Shown piece after piece: positions 8,887 to 17,636 of a stretch of DNA of 64,000 nucleotides. The stretch covers positions 11,114-75,113 of the forward strand of contig NZ_CAJPPN010000005.1 of NCBI RefSeq assembly GCF_905372525.1, given 5' to 3'. A program made the translations under genes and the position numbers. Numbering within the stretch: the first letter of the stretch is position 1; each line of letters starts with the position of its first letter. The stretch is from an uncultured Porphyromonas sp. (GTDB lineage: Bacteria; Bacteroidota; Bacteroidia; Bacteroidales; Porphyromonadaceae). The notes below the pieces were generated by a model, which was given only the letters and a program-made list of their open reading frames with translations, was not told the origin of the DNA and did not search any database.

Positions 8887-11235
8887 CTAGTGAGCGAGCA
8901 TATCGGCGGTCACGGTGGAGAACTTCCCGTCCTTGAGGTTGCGATACTCTACCTTGGCATCATCCCAGTAGGTGGGGAAGCCACCGCGTACGGTGCCGAT
9001 GAAGATGAACTTCACCTTGTGCCAGCCTGCGCTGAGGGCACGGCTCTTGTCGTGGCGGCTAAACTTCGATACCTCGTCTGTATTGTCGATGAAGAGCTCT
9101 CCATCGAGATACATCTGATCGAGGTTGGTGGAGAAGACGTAGCATCCATCCTCAGGGATCTTGATATAGCCCTCTCCGACGACGGCCTTGCGCTGGATCT
9201 CATCCATGTGATTGGATACTCGGTCGGGACGGAGCTCCTGAGTCGTCAGGGCGACACCCTCTACCCAGTTGGTCACACCTGCGAGCTCTGAGGCTCGATA
9301 GTAGTCGCCGATAGAGGTCTGTGTGCATAGCCCTGGGGTAGGACTAGAGAGAGTGACTGCGGGGCTGTAGCTCTGCTTGTCGAAGGTGATGGCACGCACA
9401 CGGCTGAGGCGTCCAGAGGGAAGGAGCGAAGCGACCTTGATGACCTGGCTCTCACGGACCTGGATAGGAGCCGTGTAGCGGGCGGACTTAGCAGTAGGTT
9501 CGCTCCCATCGGTCGTATATACGATCGTGATGGGGCGTGAGGTCTGTAGCGTCAGCGAGGTGGTATCGGTAAAGGCTACGAAATTCAGCGAAGCACTAGT
9601 CTTGCTCCCCGGCAGTGGTTGCTCGGGTAGAGGGATGTGATAGTTTACCTTGTGCTGATCTAGGCGACGATAGGCATTGTCTAGTAGGCGGTGCTCAAAG
9701 CTCTTGTAGTCCTTGCGCTCCTGCGGAGTCCAGACAGCCTCAGCGAGTGCGATCTCTCGAGGGAAGGCACGATACTGCATGATGTCTGTCGTGTAGAGGT
9801 ACTCTGCCCATAGGTTGGCCTGTGCGCCCTTGATGTGATGACGCTTGTCGGGGGCAATGGCGGCAGGGATAGGATTGTAGGAATAGATCTTCTCTAGGGG
9901 TGCGTAGCAGCAGATCGCTACAGGCTCTATCTTGGAGTCTCCCTGATAGTGGTCGATGTAGAGGCCTCCGCTACCCGGAGTCATGATCACGTCATGGCCC
10001 ATATTGGCAGCCTTGATACCGCCATCTTCACCACGCCAACTCATCACCGTGGCGGAGGGGGCTAGTCCACCCTCTAGGATCTCATCCCAGCCGATGAGCT
10101 TCTTGCCGTACTTGGCGAGCATCTTCTGTGCACGGCGGATGGTGTAGCTCTGGAGCTCTTCTTCGTTCTTTAGCCCCTCTTCCTTGATACGGCGCTGACA
10201 TTCTGGGCATTCCTTCCATCGGATCTTGGGACACTCGTCTCCACCGATATGGACATATTCTCCGGGGAATAGGGGGATGACCTCGTCAAATACATCTTGG
10301 ATGAACTGGAAGGTAGTCTCCTTCCCTGGGCAATAGACGTCCTGCTCGACGCCCCATAGGTTACGCACCTTGTAAATACGACGGTAGGGGAAGCAGGTGA
10401 GCTCGGGATAAGAGGCTATGGCTCCCATCGCATGTCCAGGTAGCTCGATCTCGGGGACGATGGTGACGAAGCGGTCTGAGGCATACTTGACGATCTCGCG
10501 TATCTGATCCTGAGTGTAGAAGCCTCCGTAGACAGAGCCGTCACCCTCGATACGCTTGGAGCCCACTGTGGTTAGGCGAGGATACTTCTTGATCTCTATG
10601 CGCCAGCCTTGGTCCTCGGTGAGGTGCCAGTGAAGGCGGTTGATCTTAAACATTGAGAGTAGATCGATGTGCTTCTTCATCTCCTCTACGGTGAGGAAGT
10701 GGCGGCAGACGTCCACGAGCGCCCCTCTGTAGCCGAAGGCGGGCTCATCCTTGATCTTGACTGCGGGGATACGCCATGTCACGCCTGCGACCTTGGTCGG
10801 CGACTCGATCGCTGGGGGGAGGAGCTGCAGTAGGGACTGCATCCCATAGTATAGTCCTTGTCCGGTGCGGCCTGTGACGGTGACCCCCTGAGCATTTACC
10901 TCGAGGGTATACCCCTCGATGCCGAGGGGAAGCTTGGGATCGATACGCAGGGCGATGGCACCACGGCGTGCGGGTGCGCTACTAGCCTGTAGGGCAAAGC
11001 CAGTGCTACGGCTCAGCTTGTCTGCGAAGAAGCGGGCGATGGTGAGGGCTGAGTCTCCCTGAGCCACCAGTGGGGTACGAGCCGTGAGGGTGAAGGTACC
11101 CTCACCCTCGATCAGCTCCTTGGGCTGGGGAATGATATTGACACGGGGGATAGGAATTCTCACGGTCAAGGCTGTGGCTGTCGTGCCACAGGCTAGAGCT
11201 AGGAGGCACATCAAGCTGAATAAGGACTTTCTCAT
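8887..11235 (-). CDS. Secreted GH20 beta-N-acetylhexosaminidase
   Basis: The 782-residue exported glycosidase removes terminal N-acetylglucosamine/galactosamine from glycans by substrate-assisted catalysis. It has a signal peptide (residues 1 to about 23). The GH20b N-terminal domain (about 35-160) precedes the TIM-barrel GH20 domain (about 165-510), with the catalytic pair D333-E334 in HIGGDECPK. A small chitobiase-type C-terminal domain follows (about 560-625), then a terminal PA14-like beta segment (about 640-770: GEGYIKIPEDGCYVFSTNLD). Host mucin and glycoprotein glycans are the likely substrates. The gene is monocistronic, with hairpins on both sides. Family is certain; substrate is inferred. 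Confidence 0.95.
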   Translation of the reverse strand: MRKSLFSLMCLLALACGTTATALTVRIPIPRVNIIPQPKELIEGEGTFTLTARTPLVAQGDSALTIARFFADKLSRSTGFALQASSAPARRGAIALRIDPKLPLGIEGYTLEVNAQGVTVTGRTGQGLYYGMQSLLQLLPPAIESPTKVAGVTWRIPAVKIKDEPAFGYRGALVDVCRHFLTVEEMKKHIDLLSMFKINRLHWHLTEDQGWRIEIKKYPRLTTVGSKRIEGDGSVYGGFYTQDQIREIVKYASDRFVTIVPEIELPGHAMGAIASYPELTCFPYRRIYKVRNLWGVEQDVYCPGKETTFQFIQDVFDEVIPLFPGEYVHIGGDECPKIRWKECPECQRRIKEEGLKNEEELQSYTIRRAQKMLAKYGKKLIGWDEILEGGLAPSATVMSWRGEDGGIKAANMGHDVIMTPGSGGLYIDHYQGDSKIEPVAICCYAPLEKIYSYNPIPAAIAPDKRHHIKGAQANLWAEYLYTTDIMQYRAFPREIALAEAVWTPQERKDYKSFEHRLLDNAYRRLDQHKVNYHIPLPEQPLPGSKTSASLNFVAFTDTTSLTLQTSRPITIVYTTDGSEPTAKSARYTAPIQVRESQVIKVASLLPSGRLSRVRAITFDKQSYSPAVTLSSPTPGLCTQTSIGDYYRASELAGVTNWVEGVALTTQELRPDRVSNHMDEIQRKAVVGEGYIKIPEDGCYVFSTNLDQMYLDGELFIDNTDEVSKFSRHDKSRALSAGWHKVKFIFIGTVRGGFPTYWDDAKVEYRNLKDGKFSTVTADMLAH

Positions 11236-11267
11236 GCTGTTTGTTTAGATATATCTAAATAGGAAGA

Positions 11268-11309
11268 GTCCGAAGCTCCCCCTCGGCAGTCGGAGGGGGA
11301 GCTTCGGAC
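11268..11309. terminator. Hairpin between glyA and the hexosaminidase gene
   Basis: GTCCGAAGCTCCCCCTC (11268-11284) pairs perfectly with GAGGGGGAGCTTCGGAC (11293-11309). This 17-bp stem lies downstream of glyA on the minus strand and should separate it from the hexosaminidase gene. Confidence 0.7.
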
Positions 11310-11381
11310 GGATTGTCGTTAGGTGTCTGCTGAGGAGCCCTGGATGGGTGGGCTGATCCTAAGCATAGCCATGGTGAGCTA

Positions 11382-12659
11382 CTAGTAAGCGAAGATAGGA
11401 TACTGGAGCATCAGTTCATTGACCTCCTTGCGTACGGCTGCGATGACAGCTTCGTCCTCAGGTGCAGAGAGGACACGGTCGATCAGGGAGACGATGTATT
11501 CCATCTTGTCCTCCTTCACCCCACGGGTCGTGATAGCGGGGGTACCGACGCGGATCCCTGAGGTCTGGAAGGCGGAGCGGCTATCGAAGGGTACCATGTT
11601 CTTATTGACCGTGATGTCGGCAGAGACGAGAGCCTTCTCGGCTACCTTACCTGTCAGGTCAGGGAACTTACCCCTTAGGTCGATGAGCATACAGTGGTTG
11701 TCTGTACCGCCTGAGATGACTCCGTAGCCACGGCGTACGAAGGCGTCGGCCATAGCCTGAGCGTTCTTCTTGACCTGCTTGCCGTATTCCTTGAAGGAGG
11801 GCTGGAGGGCTTCATAGAAGGCGACGGCCTTAGCAGCGATCACGTGCTCTAGTGGACCACCCTGTACCCCGGGGAAGACGGCGGAGTCGAGTAGGGCAGA
11901 CATCTTCTTGATCTCGCCCTTGGGGGTCTTCTTGCCCCATGGGTTGTCGAAGTCCTTGCCCATGAGGATAATCCCACCGCGTGGGCCGCGTAGGGTCTTG
12001 TGTGTCGTCGAGGTGACGATATGGGCGTACTTTACGGGGTTCTCAAGTAGGCCAGCAGCGATGAGGCCTGCGGGGTGTGCCATATCGACGAGGAAGATAG
12101 CACCGACCTTGTCAGCGATAGCACGGATACGGGCGTAGTCCCACTCACGGGAGTAGGCCGATCCCCCAGCGATGATGAGCTTGGGCTTGTGTTCGAGGGC
12201 ACGCTGCTCCATCTGATCATAGTCTACACGGCCGTTGTCCTCACGTACATTGTACTCGACGGGGTGATAGAGTAGACCTGAGCTATTGACGGGCGACCCA
12301 TGAGAGAGGTGACCACCATGGGCTAGGTTGAGCCCCATGAAGGTATCCCCTGGCTCGAGACAAGCAAGGAGTACAGCCATATTGGCCTGTGCCCCAGAGT
12401 GTGGCTGTACGTTAGCCCATTCAGCACCGAAGAGCTGCTTGACACGGTCGATAGCTAGCTGCTCAGACTGGTCTACTACCTCGCAGCCCCCGTAGTAACG
12501 CTTACCTGGGTAGCCTTCAGCGTACTTGTTGGTCATACAGCTACCCATAGCCTTCATGACCTCTTCGCTGACGAAGTTCTCCGAGGCAATGAGTTCAATG
12601 CCCTTGAGCTGACGCTGGCGTTCTTCCTCGATGAGGTTAAAGATCGCGGAATCGTTCAT
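11382..12659 (-). CDS. glyA: Serine hydroxymethyltransferase
   Basis: This PLP enzyme converts serine and tetrahydrofolate to glycine and 5,10-methylene-tetrahydrofolate, feeding one-carbon metabolism. The length of 425 residues is standard. The PLP lysine is K221 in VTSTTHKTLRGPRGG. Other family blocks are YAEGYPGKRYYGGC near residue 50 and the N-terminal ELIASENF. The ATG at 12659 starts the usual N-terminus (MNDSAIFNLIEEERQRQ). A TACCTTTG promoter box lies about 65 bases upstream and a strong hairpin downstream, so it is probably expressed alone. Identification is firm. Confidence 0.97.
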   Translation of the reverse strand: MNDSAIFNLIEEERQRQLKGIELIASENFVSEEVMKAMGSCMTNKYAEGYPGKRYYGGCEVVDQSEQLAIDRVKQLFGAEWANVQPHSGAQANMAVLLACLEPGDTFMGLNLAHGGHLSHGSPVNSSGLLYHPVEYNVREDNGRVDYDQMEQRALEHKPKLIIAGGSAYSREWDYARIRAIADKVGAIFLVDMAHPAGLIAAGLLENPVKYAHIVTSTTHKTLRGPRGGIILMGKDFDNPWGKKTPKGEIKKMSALLDSAVFPGVQGGPLEHVIAAKAVAFYEALQPSFKEYGKQVKKNAQAMADAFVRRGYGVISGGTDNHCMLIDLRGKFPDLTGKVAEKALVSADITVNKNMVPFDSRSAFQTSGIRVGTPAITTRGVKEDKMEYIVSLIDRVLSAPEDEAVIAAVRKEVNELMLQYPIFAY

Positions 12660-12723
12660 AGTTTGTGTGATGTTATTTGTTTGTTGCTTGAGGAGCCAGG
12701 CTCTCTTGCCTAGACTTCTAGGG

Positions 12724-12731
12724 CAAAGGTA
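12724..12731 (-). promoter_or_regulatory. Candidate -7 element for glyA
   Basis: Reading the minus strand, TACCTTTG matches TAnnTTTG and lies about 65 bases upstream of the glyA start. No clear -33 TTTG is seen. Confidence 0.5.
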
Positions 12732-12807
12732 CTAATTGTCTACTGAATTCCCTAGCATATGTACAATTATATTAGTTGCCATCAGATCACCACCTCCCAG
12801 ATAGCTC

Positions 12808-12859
12808 CTGAGCCCCTCCCGACGAAGTCCTTGATAGGGATCAGTCGAGAGGGGCTCAG
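12808..12859. terminator. Hairpin after the DUF4954 gene
   Basis: CTGAGCCCCTC (12808-12818) pairs perfectly with GAGGGGCTCAG (12849-12859). It is about 100 bases past the DUF4954 stop and upstream of the glyA promoter box, so it insulates the two minus-strand genes. Confidence 0.6.
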
Positions 12860-12957
12860 AGCCGATATATGTGCTAGGATAGGCCTACCTAATAGGGACT
12901 TAGGGTATACTGGCTATCCCATACAGCGGGCTACACGACGAGTGCTGGGGCGTAGCT

Positions 12958-14961
12958 CTAGCATAGAGGCTGGAGTCGGTCGAGTAGCTCCTGCCCTAGG
13001 GCGCTCTTCTCCTGGATGTGCTGTAGGATAGAGCTGACATAGGGATTGCTGTCGAAGCTCCCCCGCACCTGCTCGAAGTCCATCGCCTGCTGCCGCTCGT
13101 CTCCGTCTGCTCCGAAGCCCGTCATCATCGATAGAGAGAACTCCTTCTTGGCATCGGCATAGACCTCCTGGTCGAGCTCTACGACCGCTCTACGCCACCG
13201 CTCTACGAGCTCGCAGATCTGCTCAGCTCGTGCCTGAGATAGATCTAGCCCATAGTAGGTATGGATCTTCTCATAGGCCCAGGTCCACTCGTACTCATAG
13301 TAGTGACGGTGTAGGTCTGCAAAGCTCTCTGCGAGCTGAGCGATGTCGGTGATCGCACCACTCTCTACCTCGCGGAGCAGGCGTACGATCTCTGCCTTGG
13401 GGGCGATGAGTCCCGAGAGGTCGACCCAGTCACCTAGTCCGATGGATACCCTAGGCTGTAGGGCTGTGCGTACAGCCTCGATGCTAGTGCAGGCGACGCC
13501 CTCTAGGCGCTTGATCAGGGAGTTCCCGAGGAACTTATGGATGGCGAGCTCGTAGTAATGTATCCCCTTCCTCAGGGAGCTGCTGCGGATGCGAGCACTC
13601 TGATAGGTGTAGACCTCGGAGGTGAGCCCGGCCACACGTCTTAGATCCTGGAGTATCTGCTGTCCGTTGATCATCTTCTGGATGGTGTAGGGGCTGAGCA
13701 GGTTGTAGTTGATCTGATCGAGGCGGTCAGGATCTCGGCGAGCATCTCGCCGTGGCCATTTCTGTGCGTCACGGATGGTTCCTACACTCTTGAGGTTCAC
13801 CCCAGGGATGATGCACGTGGTATCGCAGGACTCGATCACGTAGGAGAAGGGGAGGTTAGAGAGGTCGGGGTGGGTGGTATGTCGCCCCATGACTAGGGAG
13901 AAGGCTCCGATACGTGCCGGCCAGAGGATATAGGAGTCGGACGAGGTCTTTGCCCCACGCTCCATGATGCCCTGATGGATAGGCCCGAGCTTGTACATGT
14001 GGTTGCTCTGGTTAGATCCCGAGCCTGCGTTCATGAAGGAGAACTGGCTAGCGATGAGGAGGGTGGACTTGTGGTGCGTGACCGTGAAGGGACCGGCGAA
14101 GATGGCACAGGCCTCCCCATTCTCCCCATGGCAGTTGCTGAAGAAGAGCGAGTCCGAGGCCGAATACCCGTGAGCTAGCGTACAGGCCTGCCCGACGAAG
14201 CAGCGAGAGAGGGCTGTGCCACTCTCCACCCTAGAGCCCGAGGAGATGATGAAGTCCGTACAGATGACGCTGTAACCGACGTAGACGGGGGCGGCCTCTA
14301 CGCTATTGATACTCCCATTATATAGGCGCCGAGTACCGATGATACGTGCATAGTCCCCGATCTTCACGTTGGTGATATTCCCTACATCGGTGATATGGCA
14401 GTATGCTCCGATACGTCCGTGTCTGGAGCGTTGGGTATCGATATAGCGGGTGATGAGGTCACGTAGGCGGGTGATCAGCTCGGGGCGATGGCGGTACATC
14501 GCCATCAGGTAGGCCTCGTGGGCGGAGAGGCGGTCGTAGGCCAGCACTTCACGTCCCCCAGTCTCGTTGAGGACAGAGACCTCTACGCCGTTGCCAAAGG
14601 TCGTCTCCCCATCGACGAGGATGGTGTCTACGTTGCTGATGAACGTCCCTTCGCCGATGCTATAGCCAGCGATATAGTTATTGACGTGCTCGATACAGCA
14701 GTTGTCGCCTACCTCCACATTATGTAGGTAGGTGTAGTAGAGGCCGGAATGCTTGGAGATCCCTCCTGGTAGGTCAAAGGTCTGCTCGAAGAGCCCGAGG
14801 CGTACCCACCCAGAGAAGTGCGTATTGAGGATATGGCGGGGGACGAAGCCCTCCTTGACCCAGACCTGAGACCAGTCGTCAGCGGAGTTCGCACGCTCCT
14901 TGAGGCTGGCGATTTCTGCTTCGGTGAGGGGACGATACCCCTCATGCTGTATACTACTCAT
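12958..14961 (-). CDS. DUF4954 family left-handed beta-helix protein
   Basis: The 667-residue cytoplasmic protein resembles the DUF4954 family common in Bacteroidales. The N-terminal two thirds contain many short hexapeptide-like turns of the left-handed parallel beta-helix type (for example VEVGDNCCIEHVNNYIAGYS, then ISSGSRVESGTALSRCFVGQ), the fold of acyl- and nucleotidyl-sugar transferases. The C-terminal 200 residues are helical and charged. No nucleotidyltransferase P-loop or acetyltransferase active site could be picked out. The family has no proven activity that I know of. A TATCTTTG box at 15100 is the likely promoter, and the gene stands alone. Confidence 0.82.
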   Translation of the reverse strand: MSSIQHEGYRPLTEAEIASLKERANSADDWSQVWVKEGFVPRHILNTHFSGWVRLGLFEQTFDLPGGISKHSGLYYTYLHNVEVGDNCCIEHVNNYIAGYSIGEGTFISNVDTILVDGETTFGNGVEVSVLNETGGREVLAYDRLSAHEAYLMAMYRHRPELITRLRDLITRYIDTQRSRHGRIGAYCHITDVGNITNVKIGDYARIIGTRRLYNGSINSVEAAPVYVGYSVICTDFIISSGSRVESGTALSRCFVGQACTLAHGYSASDSLFFSNCHGENGEACAIFAGPFTVTHHKSTLLIASQFSFMNAGSGSNQSNHMYKLGPIHQGIMERGAKTSSDSYILWPARIGAFSLVMGRHTTHPDLSNLPFSYVIESCDTTCIIPGVNLKSVGTIRDAQKWPRRDARRDPDRLDQINYNLLSPYTIQKMINGQQILQDLRRVAGLTSEVYTYQSARIRSSSLRKGIHYYELAIHKFLGNSLIKRLEGVACTSIEAVRTALQPRVSIGLGDWVDLSGLIAPKAEIVRLLREVESGAITDIAQLAESFADLHRHYYEYEWTWAYEKIHTYYGLDLSQARAEQICELVERWRRAVVELDQEVYADAKKEFSLSMMTGFGADGDERQQAMDFEQVRGSFDSNPYVSSILQHIQEKSALGQELLDRLQPLC

Positions 14962-15099
14962 ATGACTACCTATTTATACTTAATATGAAGGCTCTACTGC
15001 TGAGTGAATAGCGTAGGGCGGGGTGATCGTCTAGGAGTCAAGGGGGCGCATCGGGGAATAACCTCCTTAGACTGTAAATATCTATGATGTTTACTAGAG

Positions 15100-15107
15100 C
15101 AAAGATA
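15100..15107 (-). promoter_or_regulatory. Candidate -7 element for the DUF4954 gene
   Basis: On the minus strand this reads TATCTTTG (consensus TAnnTTTG), about 140 bases upstream of the start codon. No -33 box is evident. Confidence 0.45.
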
Positions 15108-15201
15108 GCACTTTTAAACAGCTTGATCCTCCCTCCCAAGTCTCTCCCTAGAGTGCTCTCTCCCCCTCATATCCTCTAGTAGGAAGGGAGGCATTCCCCA
15201 C

Positions 15202-16545
15202 TTATACAGCGGGGAGGTTCATCCCCGTGATCGTGCGGTAGAGGTCTAGCGCATAGATGTCTGTCATGCCCGAGATGTAGTCTAGGGCACACTGGATCTT
15301 GCCGTAGAGGGTGGGGCTACTCGTGTCATACTGGCTACTTACTCGGCTCAGTAGGGTACGGCTGTATAGGTGCTCAGGGTGTAACTGTGCCTCGATGAGC
15401 CGATCCAGCAGAGCCGAGAAGATCCTATGCCCTGCGAGCTCTACATCTACGACTCCATGAGCCGAATAGATCCGCTTATGAGCCACCTCGCTGCAGACTC
15501 GGTAGGCCTCATAGCTACGGGGAGAGAGGTGCTGGACGAGTGTCCCGGTGTAGCGTCCGCTGAGGATATCCTCCTCTGAGTCGAGGAAGACAGAGGCTGC
15601 CTCCTCGACGAGGAGGTTGATGACCTTGGAGCGTAGGTAGCCTATGCGCTCATTGGGGTCTCCTATGCTCGATGCCACACGGCGGATCCCTCTTAGCTCC
15701 TCCTCGGTGAAGAAGGCCTCCAGGAGGTCACGTGCCTCATCGAAGCTCAGGATATGTAGCTTGTAGGCATCCTCTATATCCATGATCTGGTAGCAGATGT
15801 CATCGGCTGCCTCCACGAGGTAGACGAGGGGGTGGCGCACATAGCATAGGGGCGAATCGCTGACCTGTATCAGTCCGAGCTCCTCGGCTACGATACGCAT
15901 CGTCTCCTCCTCGGTCTCGAAGAAGCCAAACTTGCTCTTCCCCCTAGCTAGCAGGCTACTGTAGGGATACTTGATAATGCTCGCTACCGTACTGCAGGTG
16001 AGGGCAAAGCCCCCCACACGTCGCCCCTGAAACTGGTGGGTCAGCAGGCGGAAGGCATTGGCATTCCCCTCGAAGTAGAGGAAGTCCTCCCAGCGTCCAC
16101 CCTCCTGCTCTACTTGGCTCTGCCAGCGGGCACCATTCCCCTCCTTGAAGTAGGCACTGATCGCCCGCTCTCCGCTGTGGCCGAAGGGAGGGTTGCCCAT
16201 GTCGTGTGCTAGGCAAGCGGCACTGACGATGGCACTGAGTCCCGAGCGCAGGGGGATCTCGCTCGCCTTGGGGTAACGCCCCACGAGGCAGTCGGCGACG
16301 ATGTTGCCGAGTGACCGCCCCAGACAGCTTACCTCTAGGCTATGGGTCAGCCTATTGTGTACGAAGATGTTGCCAGGTAGGGGGAAGACCTGCGTCTTGC
16401 TCTGTAGTCTACGGAAGGGGGGAGAGAAGACCAGGCGGTCATAGTCACGCTCGAAGTCACTGCGGGCAGGCGCTGTCGTCGGCCTGCGCTCGGAGGTATC
16501 GGCGCCTAGTCGTCTATCGGAGAGGAGTTGTTCCCAGTGCATCAT
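15202..16545 (-). CDS. dgt: Deoxyguanosinetriphosphate triphosphohydrolase (HD domain)
   Basis: Enzymes of this family cut dNTPs to deoxynucleoside plus triphosphate and help balance dNTP pools. The 447-residue protein begins near the start with FERDYDRLVFSPPFRRLQSKTQVFPL, in which the stretch RLVFSPPFRRLQSKTQ is diagnostic. The HD metal site follows: H in RLTHSLEVS, HD in AAACLAHDMGNPPFGHSGE written here as CLAHDMGNPPFGHSGE (about residue 115), and a later D in VEAADDICYQ. Two adjacent ATG codons start the gene; a TACCTTTG box sits only about 28 bases upstream, implying a very short leader. It is divergent from the RHS island across the repeat-rich gap. Firm identification. Confidence 0.93.
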   Translation of the reverse strand: MMHWEQLLSDRRLGADTSERRPTTAPARSDFERDYDRLVFSPPFRRLQSKTQVFPLPGNIFVHNRLTHSLEVSCLGRSLGNIVADCLVGRYPKASEIPLRSGLSAIVSAACLAHDMGNPPFGHSGERAISAYFKEGNGARWQSQVEQEGGRWEDFLYFEGNANAFRLLTHQFQGRRVGGFALTCSTVASIIKYPYSSLLARGKSKFGFFETEEETMRIVAEELGLIQVSDSPLCYVRHPLVYLVEAADDICYQIMDIEDAYKLHILSFDEARDLLEAFFTEEELRGIRRVASSIGDPNERIGYLRSKVINLLVEEAASVFLDSEEDILSGRYTGTLVQHLSPRSYEAYRVCSEVAHKRIYSAHGVVDVELAGHRIFSALLDRLIEAQLHPEHLYSRTLLSRVSSQYDTSSPTLYGKIQCALDYISGMTDIYALDLYRTITGMNLPAV

Positions 16546-16572
16546 ATCTTACATAATAATGTAGGTGTAGCG

Positions 16573-16580
16573 CAAAGGTA
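16573..16580 (-). promoter_or_regulatory. Candidate -7 element for dgt
   Basis: The minus strand reads TACCTTTG, matching TAnnTTTG. The repeat element beginning at 16610 occupies the DNA just upstream of it. Confidence 0.5.
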
Positions 16581-16609
16581 CTCAATTTCCCTCCTTACCT
16601 GCCACTAGG

Positions 16610-16802
16610 TCAGGGCTGACGGATGAAATCACTATGGTGCGAGAGCAAGGTCGTCAAGGAGCATACGCCGAAGATAGAAGTATCCGTGTCCTAGGTATAG
16701 AGATCCCCAGTGTATACTTCCTACCTAGGAGGGATGAGTATACACGTGTGTACACAACTGTATACCCACGTGTACACAACAGTATACACGCGTGTACACA
16801 AG
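16610..16802. repeat. Dispersed repeat element, copy A (head plus three 22-bp units)
   Basis: A head of about 128 bases (16610-16737) is followed by a tandem array of 22-bp units at 16738-16759, 16760-16781 and 16782-16802. Each unit begins GTATAC and contains a CACGTG- or GTGTACAC-type palindrome followed by CAA. A second copy with a similar head and five units is at 63765-64000. The heads share long stretches such as ATGAAATCACTAT, ACGCCGAAGATAGAAGTAT and CTACCTAGGAGGGATGAGTA, but differ by scattered substitutions, so copies have diverged. No protein is convincingly encoded: a 22-bp period shifts the frame every unit. Confidence 0.9.
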
Positions 16803-17171
16803 TGCGCTCTAAGTATCTCCTCTGTAGGGCTCGCTTGTATGTCTATTTCTTTGAGATAATGCCTCGGATCTCTAGGGGGTGGGCTAAGGCTCCCTGGGAT
16901 ACGAAATGATACCCCCGAAGATCCAAAGGCTGGAGTGTGCAAGCGAGATCATGCGTCGTCCCTGGTACTAGGTCTCTTGGTGTCGGTCGGGGTAGACCTG
17001 GCCGGGGCCTCCATCTCAAGGCACGATCACTCTTATCTCCCTTCACTATATATATGGAGTTGATCATCAGGGTGAGTGGGGTGTTCAGCTATGCGTATGG
17101 TGTGCCTGTCCCTACCACTGTATGGCGTAAGCTATGACGGCTATGGTAATGCGCTCCTACACAGGTCGTAA
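16803..17171. other. Unassigned intergenic DNA beside the repeat
   Basis: About 370 bases between the 22-bp repeats and the paired-hairpin element. Short open frames exist on both strands, but none has a recognisable protein or a promoter. No known structured RNA was recognised. Confidence 0.5.
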
Positions 17172-17304
17172 CGCTCATTCCGAGAGTCCTACTTGAGGAG
17201 TAGTAATGATCACAGGAGAGGACTCGGTAAGAGCGCACTCGTCACCTTACATAGGTGATGGGAGCGTTCATACCGAGAGCGCAAGTGCGCTCTCGGTATG
17301 AACG
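17172..17304. repeat. Dispersed paired-hairpin element, copy A
   Basis: Three inverted-repeat blocks stand in a row. CGCTCATTCCGAGAGTCC (17172-17189) pairs imperfectly with GGACTCGGTAAGAGCG (17220-17235). A block around CGTCACCTTACATAGGTGA (17240-17258) forms a small hairpin. CGTTCATACCGAGAGCGC (17265-17282) pairs perfectly over 18 bp with its complement at 17287-17304 around an AAGT loop, followed by TTTT. The modules TCGGTAAGAGCG and CGTCACCTTACATAGGTGA recur in the same order at 54786-54859, which shows a dispersed family. The last hairpin with its T-run could also act as a terminator. Confidence 0.85.
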
Positions 17305-17572
17305 TTTTGGGGCTCTCGGAGAGTTTGATAGAGAGGTAGTTAGGTGGGCTGTTTTTGCAAGGAGGGTAACCTCTCTCCGAAGGGTAGGTGCTGGGGGGGA
17401 GATTCGGATGTGTTGTTGCTGGTGGAATAGGTGCGTCAAGAGGTGGGCAACGGGCTCTATTGGAGGCCTGACTTAGGTGGGGTATGACGCCCTCCTTAGG
17501 GCTACTTCTTTGTATGGAATAGGTGTTGTGTAAGGTGCTTTGCTTCCGTAAAATATTTAATATGTGGAGATC
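17305..17572. other. Unassigned intergenic DNA upstream of the RHS locus promoter
   Basis: About 270 bases with no convincing gene, RNA or repeat. It becomes AT-richer toward the promoter at 17573. Confidence 0.5.
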
Positions 17573-17603
17573 TTGTATTTATCCAGAAGAATATCTATAT
17601 TTG
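17573..17603 (+). promoter_or_regulatory. Promoter of the RHS locus
   Basis: TTG at 17573-17575, a 20-nt spacer and TATATTTG at 17596-17603 match the Bacteroidota promoter consensus well. The T9SS-tagged gene starts 34 bases downstream, and the RHS gene follows it after a 25-base gap, so both are probably read from here. Confidence 0.65.
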
Positions 17604-17636
17604 CCACACTACTACTAACTATAAACGAGGTTCTTT

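Noticed and set aside
12759..13031. Plus-strand gene between glyA and the DUF4954 gene
   Set aside because: It crosses a terminator hairpin and runs into the end of the DUF4954 gene, with no recognisable product.
16738..16802. CRISPR array
   Set aside because: The 22-bp units are contiguous with no unique spacers, and no cas genes are present. This is a tandem repeat.
17242..17476. Short genes on both strands around the hairpin element
   Set aside because: They are built on palindromic repeat DNA, lack start signals and mirror one another on opposite strands.
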